Of a stretch of DNA of 64,000 bases, positions 9,600-18,554 are shown piece after piece. Within the stretch, counting starts at the first letter, position 1. Each line of letters begins with the position of its first letter. The stretch is taken from NCBI RefSeq assembly GCF_000739915.1, contig NZ_BBJT01000005.1, positions 372,001 through 436,000 on the forward strand. The letters run 5' to 3'. Source of the DNA: Paenibacillus chitinolyticus NBRC 15660. Its GTDB lineage: Bacteria; Bacillota; Bacilli; Paenibacillales; NBRC-103111. A program made the position numbers and the translations under genes. Under the pieces are notes generated by a model. That model had not been told where the DNA came from. It was given only the letters and a program-made list of their open reading frames with translations, and searched no databases.

Positions 9600-10865
9600 T
9601 CAGGCGCTTTCTTCTTTCTTCTTGTTGACATCCTGACCTTCCTGAGAGGAAAGAATCGGGGTCAATTTGTCCTGAACCGTATCTTTCGTAACGGTGCAAT
9701 TCGTTACATCCGTGCGGGACGGCACGTCGAACATCACATCAAGCATAATGCTTTCAATGATTGCACGCAGACCGCGGGCACCGGTGTTGCGCTTAATGGC
9801 TTCTTTGGCGATAGCATCGAGCGATTCCGCATCGAATTCAAGCTTGACGTTATCCATGTCCAGCATCTTCTGATACTGCTTCACAAGGGCGTTCTTCGGT
9901 TCGGTGAGAATACGAACGAGAGCCGCTTCGTCCAGCGGTTCCAGCGTGGAAACAACCGGCAGACGTCCTACGAACTCCGGAATCAATCCGAATTTCAGCA
10001 GGTCTTCCGGCAGTACCATGGAGAGGTACTCGCCCGGCTTCAAATCGGTTTTCAGACCGTCGGAGCTGAAACCGATGACTTTCTTCCCGATTCTGCGTTT
10101 GATAATTTGTTCCAGGCCGTCAAACGCGCCGCCGCAGATGAACAAGATGTTCGTCGTATCGATCTGGATAAATTCCTGATGCGGATGCTTGCGTCCGCCT
10201 TGCGGCGGTACGGAAGCGACCGTACCTTCCAGAATTTTCAGAAGGGCCTGCTGTACGCCTTCGCCGGAAACGTCGCGTGTAATCGACGGGTTCTCGGACT
10301 TGCGGGCTACTTTATCGATCTCATCGATGTAGATAATGCCGCGCTCGGCTTTTTCCACATCGTAGTCGGCTGCTTGAATCAGCTTCAAGAGAATGTTCTC
10401 GACATCTTCGCCCACGTAGCCGGCTTCCGTAAGGGAAGTCGCATCGGCGATGGCGAAAGGAACGTTGAGAATTTTGGCAAGCGTCTGGGCAAGAAGGGTT
10501 TTCCCGCTTCCCGTAGGACCGACAAGAATGATGTTACTCTTCTGCAGTTCCACGTCTTCCAGCTTGCTTTGGGAGTTGATCCGCTTATAGTGATTGTAAA
10601 CGGCAACGGATAGGGATTTCTTCGCCTGATCCTGGCCGATTACATATTGATCGAGAATGCCGCAAATGTCTTTCGGCTTCGGAATATCTTTGAGATCCAG
10701 CTCTTCCTCGTGCCCGAGCTCCTCTTCCACGATTTCCGTGCACAATTCAATGCACTCGTCGCAGATATAAACGCCGGGACCCGCAACGAGTTTGCGGACT
10801 TGATCTTGGGACTTTCCGCAGAAAGAACATTTCAACTGACCTTTTTCATCGTTGAATTTAAACAT
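9600..10865 (-). CDS. clpX: ATP-dependent Clp protease ATP-binding subunit ClpX
   Basis: A 421-residue AAA+ unfoldase that feeds substrates to ClpP. The N-terminal zinc-binding domain has CxxC pairs at Cys13/16 and Cys35/38. Walker A is GPTGSGKT at 116-123, Walker B is IIYIDEIDK, and the [11 protein letters not shown] pore region and the IGF loop that docks to ClpP (VIGFSS) are present. Length is standard. It follows clpP by 12 bases and is almost certainly cotranscribed with it, unlike Bacillus subtilis where clpP is elsewhere. Confidence 0.98.
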   Translation of the reverse strand: MFKFNDEKGQLKCSFCGKSQDQVRKLVAGPGVYICDECIELCTEIVEEELGHEEELDLKDIPKPKDICGILDQYVIGQDQAKKSLSVAVYNHYKRINSQSKLEDVELQKSNIILVGPTGSGKTLLAQTLAKILNVPFAIADATSLTEAGYVGEDVENILLKLIQAADYDVEKAERGIIYIDEIDKVARKSENPSITRDVSGEGVQQALLKILEGTVASVPPQGGRKHPHQEFIQIDTTNILFICGGAFDGLEQIIKRRIGKKVIGFSSDGLKTDLKPGEYLSMVLPEDLLKFGLIPEFVGRLPVVSTLEPLDEAALVRILTEPKNALVKQYQKMLDMDNVKLEFDAESLDAIAKEAIKRNTGARGLRAIIESIMLDVMFDVPSRTDVTNCTVTKDTVQDKLTPILSSQEGQDVNKKKEESA

Positions 10866-10877
10866 TGGCTCACTCCT

Positions 10878-11471
10878 TTAAGATTTCAGGTCGCTTCGAG
10901 TGATGACTTCGTCGATCAATCCGTACGCCTTCGCATCTTCCGCGCTCATAAAGTTATCGCGATCAGTATCGCGATCTATTTTATCATACGGCTGGCCGGT
11001 ATGCTTCACATAGATATTATTCAGCTTCTGCTTCGTTTTGATGATCCAGTCGGCGTGGATTTTGATATCCGACGCCTGCCCCCTGACACCGCCCAGCGGC
11101 TGATGGATCATAACCTCGCTGTTCGGCAGGGCAAAACGCTTGCCGGGCGCACCGGCCGTCAGAAGCAGGGAACCCATGCTCGCTGCCATGCCTACGCAAA
11201 TCGTCGACACGTCCGGTTTGATGTGCTGCATCGTATCGTAAATTCCGAGTCCGGCCGTTACCGAGCCACCCGGAGAATTAATGTATACGTGAATGTCTTT
11301 CTCTGCGTCCTGGGACTGTAAAAACAGCAGTTGGGCAATGACAAGGTTAGCCACATCATCATCAATCGCGCTGCCGATAAAGATAATACGGTCTTTGAGC
11401 AGGCGAGAATAGATGTCGTAGGAACGCTCACCACGGGCTTCTTGCTCCACAACCATAGGGATAAGACTCAT
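10878..11471 (-). CDS. clpP: ATP-dependent Clp protease proteolytic subunit ClpP
   Basis: A 197-residue serine protease that forms the tetradecameric chamber. The catalytic triad is Ser98 (GMAASMGS), His123 (MIHQPLGG) and Asp172 (DTDRDNF). The N-terminal axial-loop segment [24 protein letters not shown] is present through residue 25. AAAGGAG precedes the ATG. A sigma-A-like promoter lies at 11504-11532. No CtsR heptad pair was recognised upstream. Confidence 0.98.
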   Translation of the reverse strand: MSLIPMVVEQEARGERSYDIYSRLLKDRIIFIGSAIDDDVANLVIAQLLFLQSQDAEKDIHVYINSPGGSVTAGLGIYDTMQHIKPDVSTICVGMAASMGSLLLTAGAPGKRFALPNSEVMIHQPLGGVRGQASDIKIHADWIIKTKQKLNNIYVKHTGQPYDKIDRDTDRDNFMSAEDAKAYGLIDEVITRSDLKS

Positions 11472-11503
11472 TGGACCAACTCCTTTGCGGGTACTTACTT
11501 TTC

Positions 11504-11532
11504 ATTTTACCATGTTTAAAAGGTAAAGTCAT
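11504..11532 (-). promoter_or_regulatory. Putative sigma-A promoter of clpP-clpX
   Basis: On the minus strand, ATGACT and TAAAAT stand 17 bases apart, about 33 bases upstream of the clpP start. The -35 matches four of six consensus bases and the -10 five of six. It sits after the tig terminator, so clpPX probably has its own promoter. Confidence 0.5.
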
Positions 11533-11579
11533 TTTTAGGATAAATCCCGATAAATCTCGCTTCCGCGGCTGTTTTCGGG

Positions 11580-11615
11580 TAAAACAAAGGCACGCTTTGG
11601 ATTACGTGCCTTTGT
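11580..11615 (-). terminator. Terminator after tig
   Basis: An 11-base stem ACAAAGGCACG/CGTGCCTTTGT is followed by TTTTA on the minus strand. It separates tig from clpP. Confidence 0.8.
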
Positions 11616-11673
11616 ATGTGTCCTATTATACAGCTTTTGTCGGGATCGTGCAGTGCCCGGGAAGGCGAGGCGA

Positions 11674-13038
11674 TTACTCGGCCGCTTCTTCCTTGGCTTC
11701 CTCTTTCGCTGCTTTTTTAGCTTTCGGTTCTTTCTTAGCCGGCTTTTCTTTCTCTTCCGTGCTGTTGGCGAGCAGGAAGTCTACGGTTTTGCGAACAGCC
11801 AGATCCTGCTTGATGCCTTCCAGGCTGCCGTTAGCTTCGAAGATCGAGCGAAGCTCTTCAACGGATTTCTGGTACTGCTCGGCAAGACGGTCCAGCTCGG
11901 CGTTCACGTCTTCGTCCGTCGCTTCGATTTTCTCCGCGATCGCGATCGCTTCGAGAACCAGGTTGTTGCGAACGCGTTTATCGGCGTCTTCTCTCATTTG
12001 AGATTTCAGCACGTCCACGTTCTGGCCGGAGAATTGGAAGTACAGATCCAGCGTCATGCCCTGCATGCGCAGACGTCTTTCGAATTCGCCTACCATCTGG
12101 TCGAGTTCGGTTTCGATCATGGAAGCCGGAATTTCAACGTTCGCGTTGGCAGCGGCTTTCTCGACCACGGCTGTTTCGCGCTGAACTTCAGCATCCTGCT
12201 TCTTCTTCTCTTCCAGGTTCTTCGCGATGTCCTGCTTGTACTCTTCGAGCGTGTCGAATTCACTTACGTCTTTAGCGAACTCGTCGTCAAGCTCAGGAAG
12301 GTTTTTACGCTTGATGTCGTGCAGCTTCACTTTGAAAGTAGCCGCTTGACCTTTAAGCTGCTCGGAGTGGTATTCTTCCGGGAATGTCACTTCGATGTCC
12401 TTCTCTTCGTCCTTGGTCATGCCGACGATTTGCTCTTCGAAACCAGGGATGAAGCTGTTGGAGCCCAGCTCAAGGGAGTACTTCTCCGCTTTGCCGCCTT
12501 CAAACGCTTCGCCGTTCACGAAACCTTCGAAGTCGATGATCGTGATGTCGCCGTTTGCCGCCGCGCCTTCTTCAACCACGACAAGCTCAGCGTGTCTTTG
12601 CTGCAGGCGTTCCAGCTCTTCGTCGATTTCCTTCGGAGTTACCGCGCTGTCCGCTGCAGGAATCGCGATGCCTTTGTAGTCGCCGAGTTCCACTTCCGGC
12701 TTCACGGCTACTTTCGCCTTGAACTTCAGGGCTTGGCCTTTGCCGAATTGTTCAACGTCCACTTCAGGACGGTCAACAGGCTCGATGCCCGTTTCTTGAA
12801 CGGCTTGCATGTAAGCTTCCGGCAGAATGATGTCCAGCGCATCCTGGTACAGGCTTTCGATGCCGAAACGCTTTTCAAAAATGGACCGCGGCACTTTACC
12901 TTTACGGAATCCCGGAACGTTTACTTTGGCTACGACTTTCTTAAAAGCTCTGTCGAGAGCGTCGGCTACTTGCTCCGCTTCCACTTCGATATCAAGAACT
13001 GCAGTGTTCTTCTCTATTTTTTCCCAGCTTGCTTTCAT
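11674..13038 (-). CDS. tig: Trigger factor, ribosome-associated chaperone and prolyl isomerase
   Basis: A 454-residue protein. The ribosome-binding N-domain has the exit-tunnel signature [10 protein letters not shown] near residues 43-52. An FKBP-type isomerase domain spans roughly 150-240 and a helical substrate-binding C-domain follows. The tail after about residue 425 is a Lys/Ala/Glu-rich extension of about 28 residues, longer than in Bacillus subtilis. The start at 13038 is set by GGAGGGG just upstream; upstream in-frame codons encode no known Tig sequence. It is preceded by a ysoA-like gene, as in Bacillus subtilis. Confidence 0.97.
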   Translation of the reverse strand: MKASWEKIEKNTAVLDIEVEAEQVADALDRAFKKVVAKVNVPGFRKGKVPRSIFEKRFGIESLYQDALDIILPEAYMQAVQETGIEPVDRPEVDVEQFGKGQALKFKAKVAVKPEVELGDYKGIAIPAADSAVTPKEIDEELERLQQRHAELVVVEEGAAANGDITIIDFEGFVNGEAFEGGKAEKYSLELGSNSFIPGFEEQIVGMTKDEEKDIEVTFPEEYHSEQLKGQAATFKVKLHDIKRKNLPELDDEFAKDVSEFDTLEEYKQDIAKNLEEKKKQDAEVQRETAVVEKAAANANVEIPASMIETELDQMVGEFERRLRMQGMTLDLYFQFSGQNVDVLKSQMREDADKRVRNNLVLEAIAIAEKIEATDEDVNAELDRLAEQYQKSVEELRSIFEANGSLEGIKQDLAVRKTVDFLLANSTEEKEKPAKKEPKAKKAAKEEAKEEAAE

Positions 13039-13192
13039 TTTATGCTTTCCCCTCCAAAAATGTACCCTGACAAGTATTTTTTCACGTTCTGACCTCATAA
13101 TTAGGCCCGTAAGCCTTTTAGTGGCCATTATAACCATTCTAGTATACCACAAACCCTTGCTTTTTCAAGCGAATGACAGGAATGGCTTTATT

Positions 13193-14116
13193 TTAGCCGC
13201 CCGTGTACAAAGCCCGGATAAAAGATTGCAGACAAGCGTAAGCTTCGCCCCACGCCTGCAGCATGGAAGCGGTGATTCCGTACTGCTCCCGCATATGCTC
13301 CCTGTCCGCGCTCCCGAATAAAGATTCGTGAAGAACGGTATGCAGAGCGCTCGCCCAGACGTCCACTTCTTCTTCCCTGCAGCTGCTCATGGACGTGTAC
13401 AATTCCGTGCCGTACACCGTCTTGAGAAATTCCAGCCACGTCTGCTCGGCGAAAAAACCGAAATCGGGCTGCTCCGACTCGCTGATCTGCTGAACCCGGT
13501 ATACCATTTCGCGTATCCGGTCCGGAAATTCTTCGAGGTTCAGAGGCGTATCCTCGATGCGGAGCACCATTTTGTTCTGCGCGCGCGCAAGCACGACAGG
13601 GCCTTTTCCTCCCCGCTGCTTCAGCATCTGCAGAGCTCTGAACTGGACGAACGGATGGCTCTCGGCCGTATGGAGCCACTCTTTTACAAACTCGTCGATC
13701 CGGTCGTCCTCCGCAAAAGCAAGCTGCTCCAGAGCGATCATCTGACGCTCCATATCCGTACCGTCCTCAAGCATGTCCAGCAGACGCCCGACATACTGCC
13801 GGCCTTCCGCGGACTTTCCGGCCACCGACTGGCGCTTGAGGTCTTCCTCGGTAATTTCCTCCTCTTCACCGCCCTCCTGCATGACGGCATCGTCGTACAG
13901 AGTTTCCGGGAACATCGTTTCCAGCCACTGCAGAAGAGCTCTCCACTGGGCTTGTTTCTCCGCATCGTCCCTGGCGAACTGCAGAAGGTAGCGAAGCAGG
14001 CGGACCGCCTCTTCATAGCGCTCCTGCTCCAACATCTGAGTCATCTGCTTCTCGTAGGAAGCGGCCGTTTTGGGAAATAAAACTACATTGTCGTAGGAAT
14101 GAGTCAAAAGTTCCAC
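13193..14116 (-). CDS. YsoA-like helical TPR-type protein
   Basis: A 307-residue, acidic, mostly helical protein with TPR-like pairs at the start (YEKQMTQMLEQERYEEAVRL near 21-40). An EEEEITEED stretch lies near residue 90. There is no signal peptide or membrane segment, so it should be cytosolic. Position directly upstream of tig matches ysoA of Bacillus subtilis, a TPR protein of unknown function. The identification rests on synteny plus the helical repeat character, not on a full alignment. Confidence 0.7.
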   Translation of the reverse strand: MELLTHSYDNVVLFPKTAASYEKQMTQMLEQERYEEAVRLLRYLLQFARDDAEKQAQWRALLQWLETMFPETLYDDAVMQEGGEEEEITEEDLKRQSVAGKSAEGRQYVGRLLDMLEDGTDMERQMIALEQLAFAEDDRIDEFVKEWLHTAESHPFVQFRALQMLKQRGGKGPVVLARAQNKMVLRIEDTPLNLEEFPDRIREMVYRVQQISESEQPDFGFFAEQTWLEFLKTVYGTELYTSMSSCREEEVDVWASALHTVLHESLFGSADREHMREQYGITASMLQAWGEAYACLQSFIRALYTGG

Positions 14117-14283
14117 CTCAAAACCGGACTCGTCCCGGCTGATTTTGAAATATTCTCCCGCAGTTCCTCCTGCAAAAGATCATCCATAAAGTGTACCGGA
14201 TTAGCGGAAGGAAATCAAAGAACGGAATTCGGGCGGGTCCTCCAACTCGCTGCTCACCTTGTCCTTTCCTAAGGCTGGACACG

Positions 14284-14318
14284 TAAAAAAAGCCAGCCTC
14301 CCTGTCGAAGGAAAGCCG
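14284..14318 (-). terminator. Terminator at the end of the amino-sugar conjugate cluster
   Basis: On the minus strand GCCGGCTTTCC pairs with GGGAGGCTGGC (with G-U pairs), followed by seven T. It lies about 35 bases after the stop of the last gene. The stretch 14117-14283 between it and the ysoA-like gene holds nothing I recognise. Confidence 0.75.
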
Positions 14319-14353
14319 GCCTCGTTTATTGAGCTGCTTAATTAAAAAGAATA

Positions 14354-15091
14354 TCAGACCAGTTCAACGACCGGAATTTCACCGGCGCATTTGTTTAATC
14401 CGGTTGACTGTCCGCCCCGCCGCACAAGCGTGAAGTATTCGTAGGGCCCGATCACCGAGTAGTCGCCGTGCATGACGCCGGGGTAGGCCCGATCCACGGA
14501 ATACACCTGGCTTTTGTGCGCCTGGAGCGCTTCACCCTTGCGGCTGCGGAATTCCGAAATATTCACGCGCGCCGTAATGGGGCAGCACTCGGACGGGCCG
14601 CAGTCCCCGCAGTGGTCGTAGTAGTTCGGAATGGACGCGTAATAAAGGTCGGGCGCCGCCCCGCCTTCCGCGTCCAATTCCTTGACCGCCCGCAGCACAG
14701 CCTTGGAGATGGCGATATGATCGGGATGCCCCGTTACTCCGTCCGGGGGAAACGTGACGACGAGATGAGGCTGCAGGTCCAGAATCGTCGCGGCCACACG
14801 GGCGGCCAGGAGATCTTCACGGACCTCGGCCAGGTCTCCGTCCGGATAACGGTAGAAATGAACCCGCTCAACACCGAGAACGGCGGCGGCCCGGCGGAGT
14901 TCCCCTTCCCGGTACACCGCGATTTCTTCCCTGCAGGTAAACGTGTACTCCCCCGTTTTGCCCTTGCAGCCGGATGTGGCGCAGGCCAGATGGACAGCAT
15001 GTCCACTCTCCGCGTATTTGGCCATCGTGCCTCCGCAGGCAAACGATTCGTCGTCCGGATGCGCAAACACAAAGAGCAGCGTTTTCCTCAT
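14354..15091 (-). CDS. PIG-L/LmbE-family deacetylase, BshB-like
   Basis: A 245-residue zinc-dependent N-deacetylase of the family that includes BshB (GlcNAc-malate deacetylase of bacillithiol synthesis) and MshB. The zinc and catalytic motif AHPDDES is at residues 10-16, and the second His motif TGHPDHIAI is at about 121-129. An unusual Cys-rich stretch HCGDCGPSECC lies near residues 160-170. No signal peptide is seen, so it acts in the cytosol. The start is the ATG at 15091, five bases after GGGGG; a TTG twelve bases earlier overlaps GGAGG. It is the last gene of the cluster, 24 bases after the kinase, which suggests an intracellular deacetylation step. Confidence 0.85.
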   Translation of the reverse strand: MRKTLLFVFAHPDDESFACGGTMAKYAESGHAVHLACATSGCKGKTGEYTFTCREEIAVYREGELRRAAAVLGVERVHFYRYPDGDLAEVREDLLAARVAATILDLQPHLVVTFPPDGVTGHPDHIAISKAVLRAVKELDAEGGAAPDLYYASIPNYYDHCGDCGPSECCPITARVNISEFRSRKGEALQAHKSQVYSVDRAYPGVMHGDYSVIGPYEYFTLVRRGGQSTGLNKCAGEIPVVELV

Positions 15092-15115
15092 AACGTCCCC
15101 CAACCTCCTCCGGAT

Positions 15116-16072
15116 TTACGGCAGCAGGCTGAGTCCCTGGGCGATCACTCCGTAAATCGGTTCTTTTTTTATTTCTTCCAGATTACATGAAGGGGCGAAT
15201 TCGCGCAATTTTTTCGTTAAACGGCTCCGCACAAACTCATTATTCTGGAGAACCCCGCCCTGGAGGATCAAAGTGAAGGAAGTGTCTGTCATTCCAAGCT
15301 TTTCGATAACGGCCCGCCCCCCGTAAAAAAGCTCATCCGCGGCGGCCTCGAGAATACGCAGGGAGGACGCGTCTCCCTCCCGAGCGGAATCGCTGACAAG
15401 CAGCGACAGTTCCGCAACGGTGTCTACCCGGTAGTCGGCCGAATACACCCAGTTGTACAGCTCCTCTTCCGAACGGAGGTCGAGATAGGGCAGGACTCTG
15501 CGGGCGAGACTCGTCGGTCCCTGCCTGCCGTCCAGGGTCTGCAGGATAGCGGTGAGGGCCTGTTTGCCGATCCAGTAGGCGCTGCCCTCGTCTCCGACCC
15601 GGTAGCCCCAGCCGCCCGCCCGGGCGCTGCGTCCCTGCCCGTTGACGCCGTAAACGATGGAGCCGGTGCCCGCGATAAGCAGGACGCCCGGCTTGCCGTC
15701 CGTCGCTCCGAGCAGCGCGGCAAGTCCGTCGTTCTCCACGACGACCCGGTCCGCCCGAATCTCCGCTCTGGAGAGGGCTTCGCGGACGAGCCCTTCAATG
15801 ATCTGCCGGTCGTAACCGGTATCGAGCCCGGCCATCCCGAAGACCGCGCATTCGACGCGCAGCGTTTCGTCCGGAGACTCGCCGAGCTCCTCCTTGGCGA
15901 TCTTCATGGCCCGCACCAGCTCATCCACGGCGGCTTCCTTGCCTGTCGTCTGGTAATTGCAGGAACCTCCCCGGCCGGTTCCTTCTATTTTTCCCTGCCT
16001 ATCGGTAAAAACAGCCAGGCACTTGGTTCCACCGCCGTCTACGGCAAGCAGCGGAATGCTGCGTCCCTTCAT
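15116..16072 (-). CDS. BadF/BadG-type ATPase, probable N-acetylglucosamine kinase
   Basis: 318 residues of the ASKHA fold. Phosphate-1 is LLAVDGGGTKCLAVFTD near residue 8. The adenosine region is LIAGTGSIVYGVNG, followed by GGWGYRVGDEGSAYWIG, the signature of GlcNAc kinase-like BadF proteins. The family phosphorylates GlcNAc, glucosamine or related sugars. The start ATG overlaps the stop of the upstream lyase gene by four bases (ATGA), so the two are coupled. In this cluster it most likely traps the released sugar as a phosphate; the exact sugar is not determined. Confidence 0.85.
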   Translation of the reverse strand: MKGRSIPLLAVDGGGTKCLAVFTDRQGKIEGTGRGGSCNYQTTGKEAAVDELVRAMKIAKEELGESPDETLRVECAVFGMAGLDTGYDRQIIEGLVREALSRAEIRADRVVVENDGLAALLGATDGKPGVLLIAGTGSIVYGVNGQGRSARAGGWGYRVGDEGSAYWIGKQALTAILQTLDGRQGPTSLARRVLPYLDLRSEEELYNWVYSADYRVDTVAELSLLVSDSAREGDASSLRILEAAADELFYGGRAVIEKLGMTDTSFTLILQGGVLQNNEFVRSRLTKKLREFAPSCNLEEIKKEPIYGVIAQGLSLLP

Positions 16073-17580
16073 TGACCGGAGCTCCATCCTTCAAGCGCCG
16101 CATCCAGATGCGACAGCGCCTCTTCCGTTTTGCTCCGCGAATCCCGGAGCCAGGCTTCCTGGGTCTGCTGACGGCTGCGGCGGTCTGCGATCGTGCTGCG
16201 GATTTCGTCCGGGGCAGGTCCTCCGGGCAGGGTGCGGATGTAGACGAAATGGACAGGGTCGAGCGAGCTGCGGAACGCTTCCTCTGTAATCGACAAGTCG
16301 CGGCCGATCACCTGACGGGCAATCTCGTTAACCATGGCCAGCGATATTTCGTTGGCGGCCAGCCCTTCGGATACCGCGCGTTTCACGACTCCGCTGACGA
16401 TGTGGTGGGCTTTGCGGAAAGAGAGATTGTCGGTCCGCACCAGAGTATCGGCAAGCTCGGTCACGGTAGCGAAGCTGCCTTCCGTCCGCTTGCGCAGCAC
16501 ATCCTTGTCCACGTGAATCGTACCGATGACGCAGGACAGGAGGCGGTACATTTGATTGAGGACAGCCAGAGCTTTCCATGCGTACGGCTGCATGTCGTCT
16601 TCCGTGTCGACGATGTCGCCGAACGGTGTGTTGTGCATCATCGTCAGTACGGTCTGGGTGTTCCCCACGCAGCTCGAAAGAAGCGAGCGCATGTGTTCGA
16701 ACGAGACCGGATTGCGTTTCTGCGGCATGATCGACGAAATCTGGACGTACGGGTCGGCTACGCGCAGAACACCGAATTCCTGTGTGCACCACAGCAGGAA
16801 ATCTTGGGAAGAGCGGCCGAGGTTAATGGCGGCCAGTTGTACGGCCGTAGCAATCTCACCGACATAATCGGCTCCGCCGATGGCGTCGTAGGAGTTGTAA
16901 ATCAGCTCGTCAAAGCCGAGCAGTTCCTGCATTCTCTCCCGGGAGATATTGAACCCGGAGGTGGTCAAAGCGGCGGAGCCCATGCTGCTGCGGTTGCAGT
17001 TGGCGTAGGCGGCCTGCAGACGGCGCACATCCCGGTCGAGCGAATCCGCCACCGCCATGATGTAATGAGCAAGCGTTGTCGGCTGTGCCTGCTGGGTGTG
17101 CGTGTAGCCGATCATGATCGTTTCGGCGTGCTCCTCGGCGAAGGCGAGCAGTTGGCTTTTGAGGGCGAGCGCTCCCCGGATCGTCGTCTGGAGCTTCTCC
17201 CGGAGCACCATCCGGTAAATCGAGATGCCCATATCGTTGCGGCTGCGGGCCAGATGGAGATTGCCGGCGATGTCTCCGGCCGCTTCCAGCAGGTCGCTTT
17301 CCACTTGGAAGAACAAATCCTCGAACTGTCCCGTATATTCGGCTTGACGCAGCCCTTCCAGATCCAGTCCGCGGATCGCGTCCGCAATTTGCGACGCTTC
17401 CTCTTCGGTAACGAGCCCCTGGTCTTTAAGCATGATCAGGTGTGCTTTATTGATTGCCATCATCGGGCCGAGAAGACTTGCTTTCGCTTCGTTAAAAGCG
17501 GGTTTAAGCACAGCTTCCGTATAGGTCAGCCCCGGAAAGGCGGCGCCTTCTTCCTGTAAGATCTGTTCGCGGTTTCTCAT
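16069..17580 (-). CDS. Argininosuccinate lyase paralogue (fumarase/aspartase superfamily)
   Basis: This 503-residue protein keeps the superfamily blocks. ARSRND is at 111-116, GYTHTQQAQP at 158-167, and the mobile catalytic loop SSIMPQKRNP at 282-291 carries the catalytic Ser. The loop lacks the Gly that normally precedes the Ser pair in ArgH, and ArgH usually has KKNP where this has KRNP. Enzymes of this superfamily release fumarate by beta elimination. No argG or other arginine gene is near. Instead it lies between a creatininase-fold gene and a sugar kinase, so the substrate is probably a fumaryl- or succinyl-linked conjugate rather than argininosuccinate. The start at 17580 has AGGAGG ten bases upstream. 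Confidence 0.8.
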   Translation of the reverse strand: MRNREQILQEEGAAFPGLTYTEAVLKPAFNEAKASLLGPMMAINKAHLIMLKDQGLVTEEEASQIADAIRGLDLEGLRQAEYTGQFEDLFFQVESDLLEAAGDIAGNLHLARSRNDMGISIYRMVLREKLQTTIRGALALKSQLLAFAEEHAETIMIGYTHTQQAQPTTLAHYIMAVADSLDRDVRRLQAAYANCNRSSMGSAALTTSGFNISRERMQELLGFDELIYNSYDAIGGADYVGEIATAVQLAAINLGRSSQDFLLWCTQEFGVLRVADPYVQISSIMPQKRNPVSFEHMRSLLSSCVGNTQTVLTMMHNTPFGDIVDTEDDMQPYAWKALAVLNQMYRLLSCVIGTIHVDKDVLRKRTEGSFATVTELADTLVRTDNLSFRKAHHIVSGVVKRAVSEGLAANEISLAMVNEIARQVIGRDLSITEEAFRSSLDPVHFVYIRTLPGGPAPDEIRSTIADRRSRQQTQEAWLRDSRSKTEEALSHLDAALEGWSSGQ

Positions 17581-17640
17581 GCGGTCCATTCCTCCTAGTG
17601 ATACTTTCTATATGTTTGTGACAGGCAAGCGGTGCGCGGT

Positions 17641-18387
17641 TCAGGGAGCGGGCCGGCCGAGCCAGTTCGCAATGAGAGCGTTCATGTTGGCCGTGACCTC
17701 GCCTACAATCCAATCACCCGTTTGAAGAGAAGTCTGGCGGATGTGACCCGTGTAGCCCGCCCAGCCTTCCGGCGTGCCTTCCACCAATACGTAAGGCATC
17801 GGGGAAAGCGGAGGAGGCGGAGTCAATTCCGCATCTTCTTCCGATACATGAACCAGATCGGGACGGAACGCTTTGACAGCGGACATTTCGTAAGGCCCGC
17901 CGTGTCCTCTTCCTGTCGTCCCTTGAAAAAATCCGAGCTTTTCCGGAGCGTCCGCAGCAGCCAACTGCCACCAGTTGATCAGGAGAAAGCTTGCATCCTT
18001 CCAGCGGGAAGTTACTTCCTCGGCAACCGTCCTGGAAGCTCCAATGTTGCCGTCATGGGCGTTGAGCAGCACGATCCGTCTGAACCCCGAACGGCAGATG
18101 CCTTCCAGCACATCGCTCAAATACCGGTGAAACACGGCCGGATCAATGGATATGGTGCCGGGATAATCTCCCGTTTTGCCCGGACATGCCGTGTAAGGAA
18201 TAGCCGGATAAACGAGGGGATTTAACCCCGGGTCAATAAGATCTGCGAAGCCTTGAGCGAGAAAAAAATCCGTCCCCAGCGGAGAATGCGGACCGTGGTA
18301 CTCCAAGCTTCCCAGCGGAACGACCGCAAAGGCGGCATTTCTGAAAGCGTCCTCGGCATGCCTTCCGTGGATATCTAGGGCCTTCAT
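17641..18387 (-). CDS. Creatininase-family amidohydrolase
   Basis: A 248-residue metalloenzyme of the creatininase/MftE/ArfB fold. Metal-binding motifs in order are PLGSLEYHGPHSPLGTD (residues 24-40), LLNAHDGN (about 107-114) and GRGHGGPYEMSA (about 158-170). Members hydrolyse cyclic amides, N-formyl groups or peptide ends, so the fold alone does not fix the reaction. GGAGGGG precedes the ATG. It lies 60 bases before the lyase gene in the same cluster, which suggests amide hydrolysis of an imported compound. Confidence 0.85.
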   Translation of the reverse strand: MKALDIHGRHAEDAFRNAAFAVVPLGSLEYHGPHSPLGTDFFLAQGFADLIDPGLNPLVYPAIPYTACPGKTGDYPGTISIDPAVFHRYLSDVLEGICRSGFRRIVLLNAHDGNIGASRTVAEEVTSRWKDASFLLINWWQLAAADAPEKLGFFQGTTGRGHGGPYEMSAVKAFRPDLVHVSEEDAELTPPPPLSPMPYVLVEGTPEGWAGYTGHIRQTSLQTGDWIVGEVTANMNALIANWLGRPAP

Positions 18388-18554
18388 AACTGTCCCCTCC
18401 GGTTTCTTTGATTTGTTCCTGCTGCCGGACCAAGCCGACCGCGATAGAACGGAGGATCGGAAGATCCCCCGCTGCGGTCTTTCTTCATTTAAATAAGGAG
18501 TGAATCATAGAGCTTTTTGAAATCAAAAAACGGTATAAGTTCGGCTTGCCAAGC

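Noticed and set aside
10878-11540. CtsR operator upstream of clpP
   Set aside because: No GGTCAAA heptad pair was found by eye.
14354-15091. BshB of bacillithiol synthesis
   Set aside because: The motifs fit the family, but no bshA or bshC is nearby and the gene is the last of a catabolic-looking operon, so no symbol is given.
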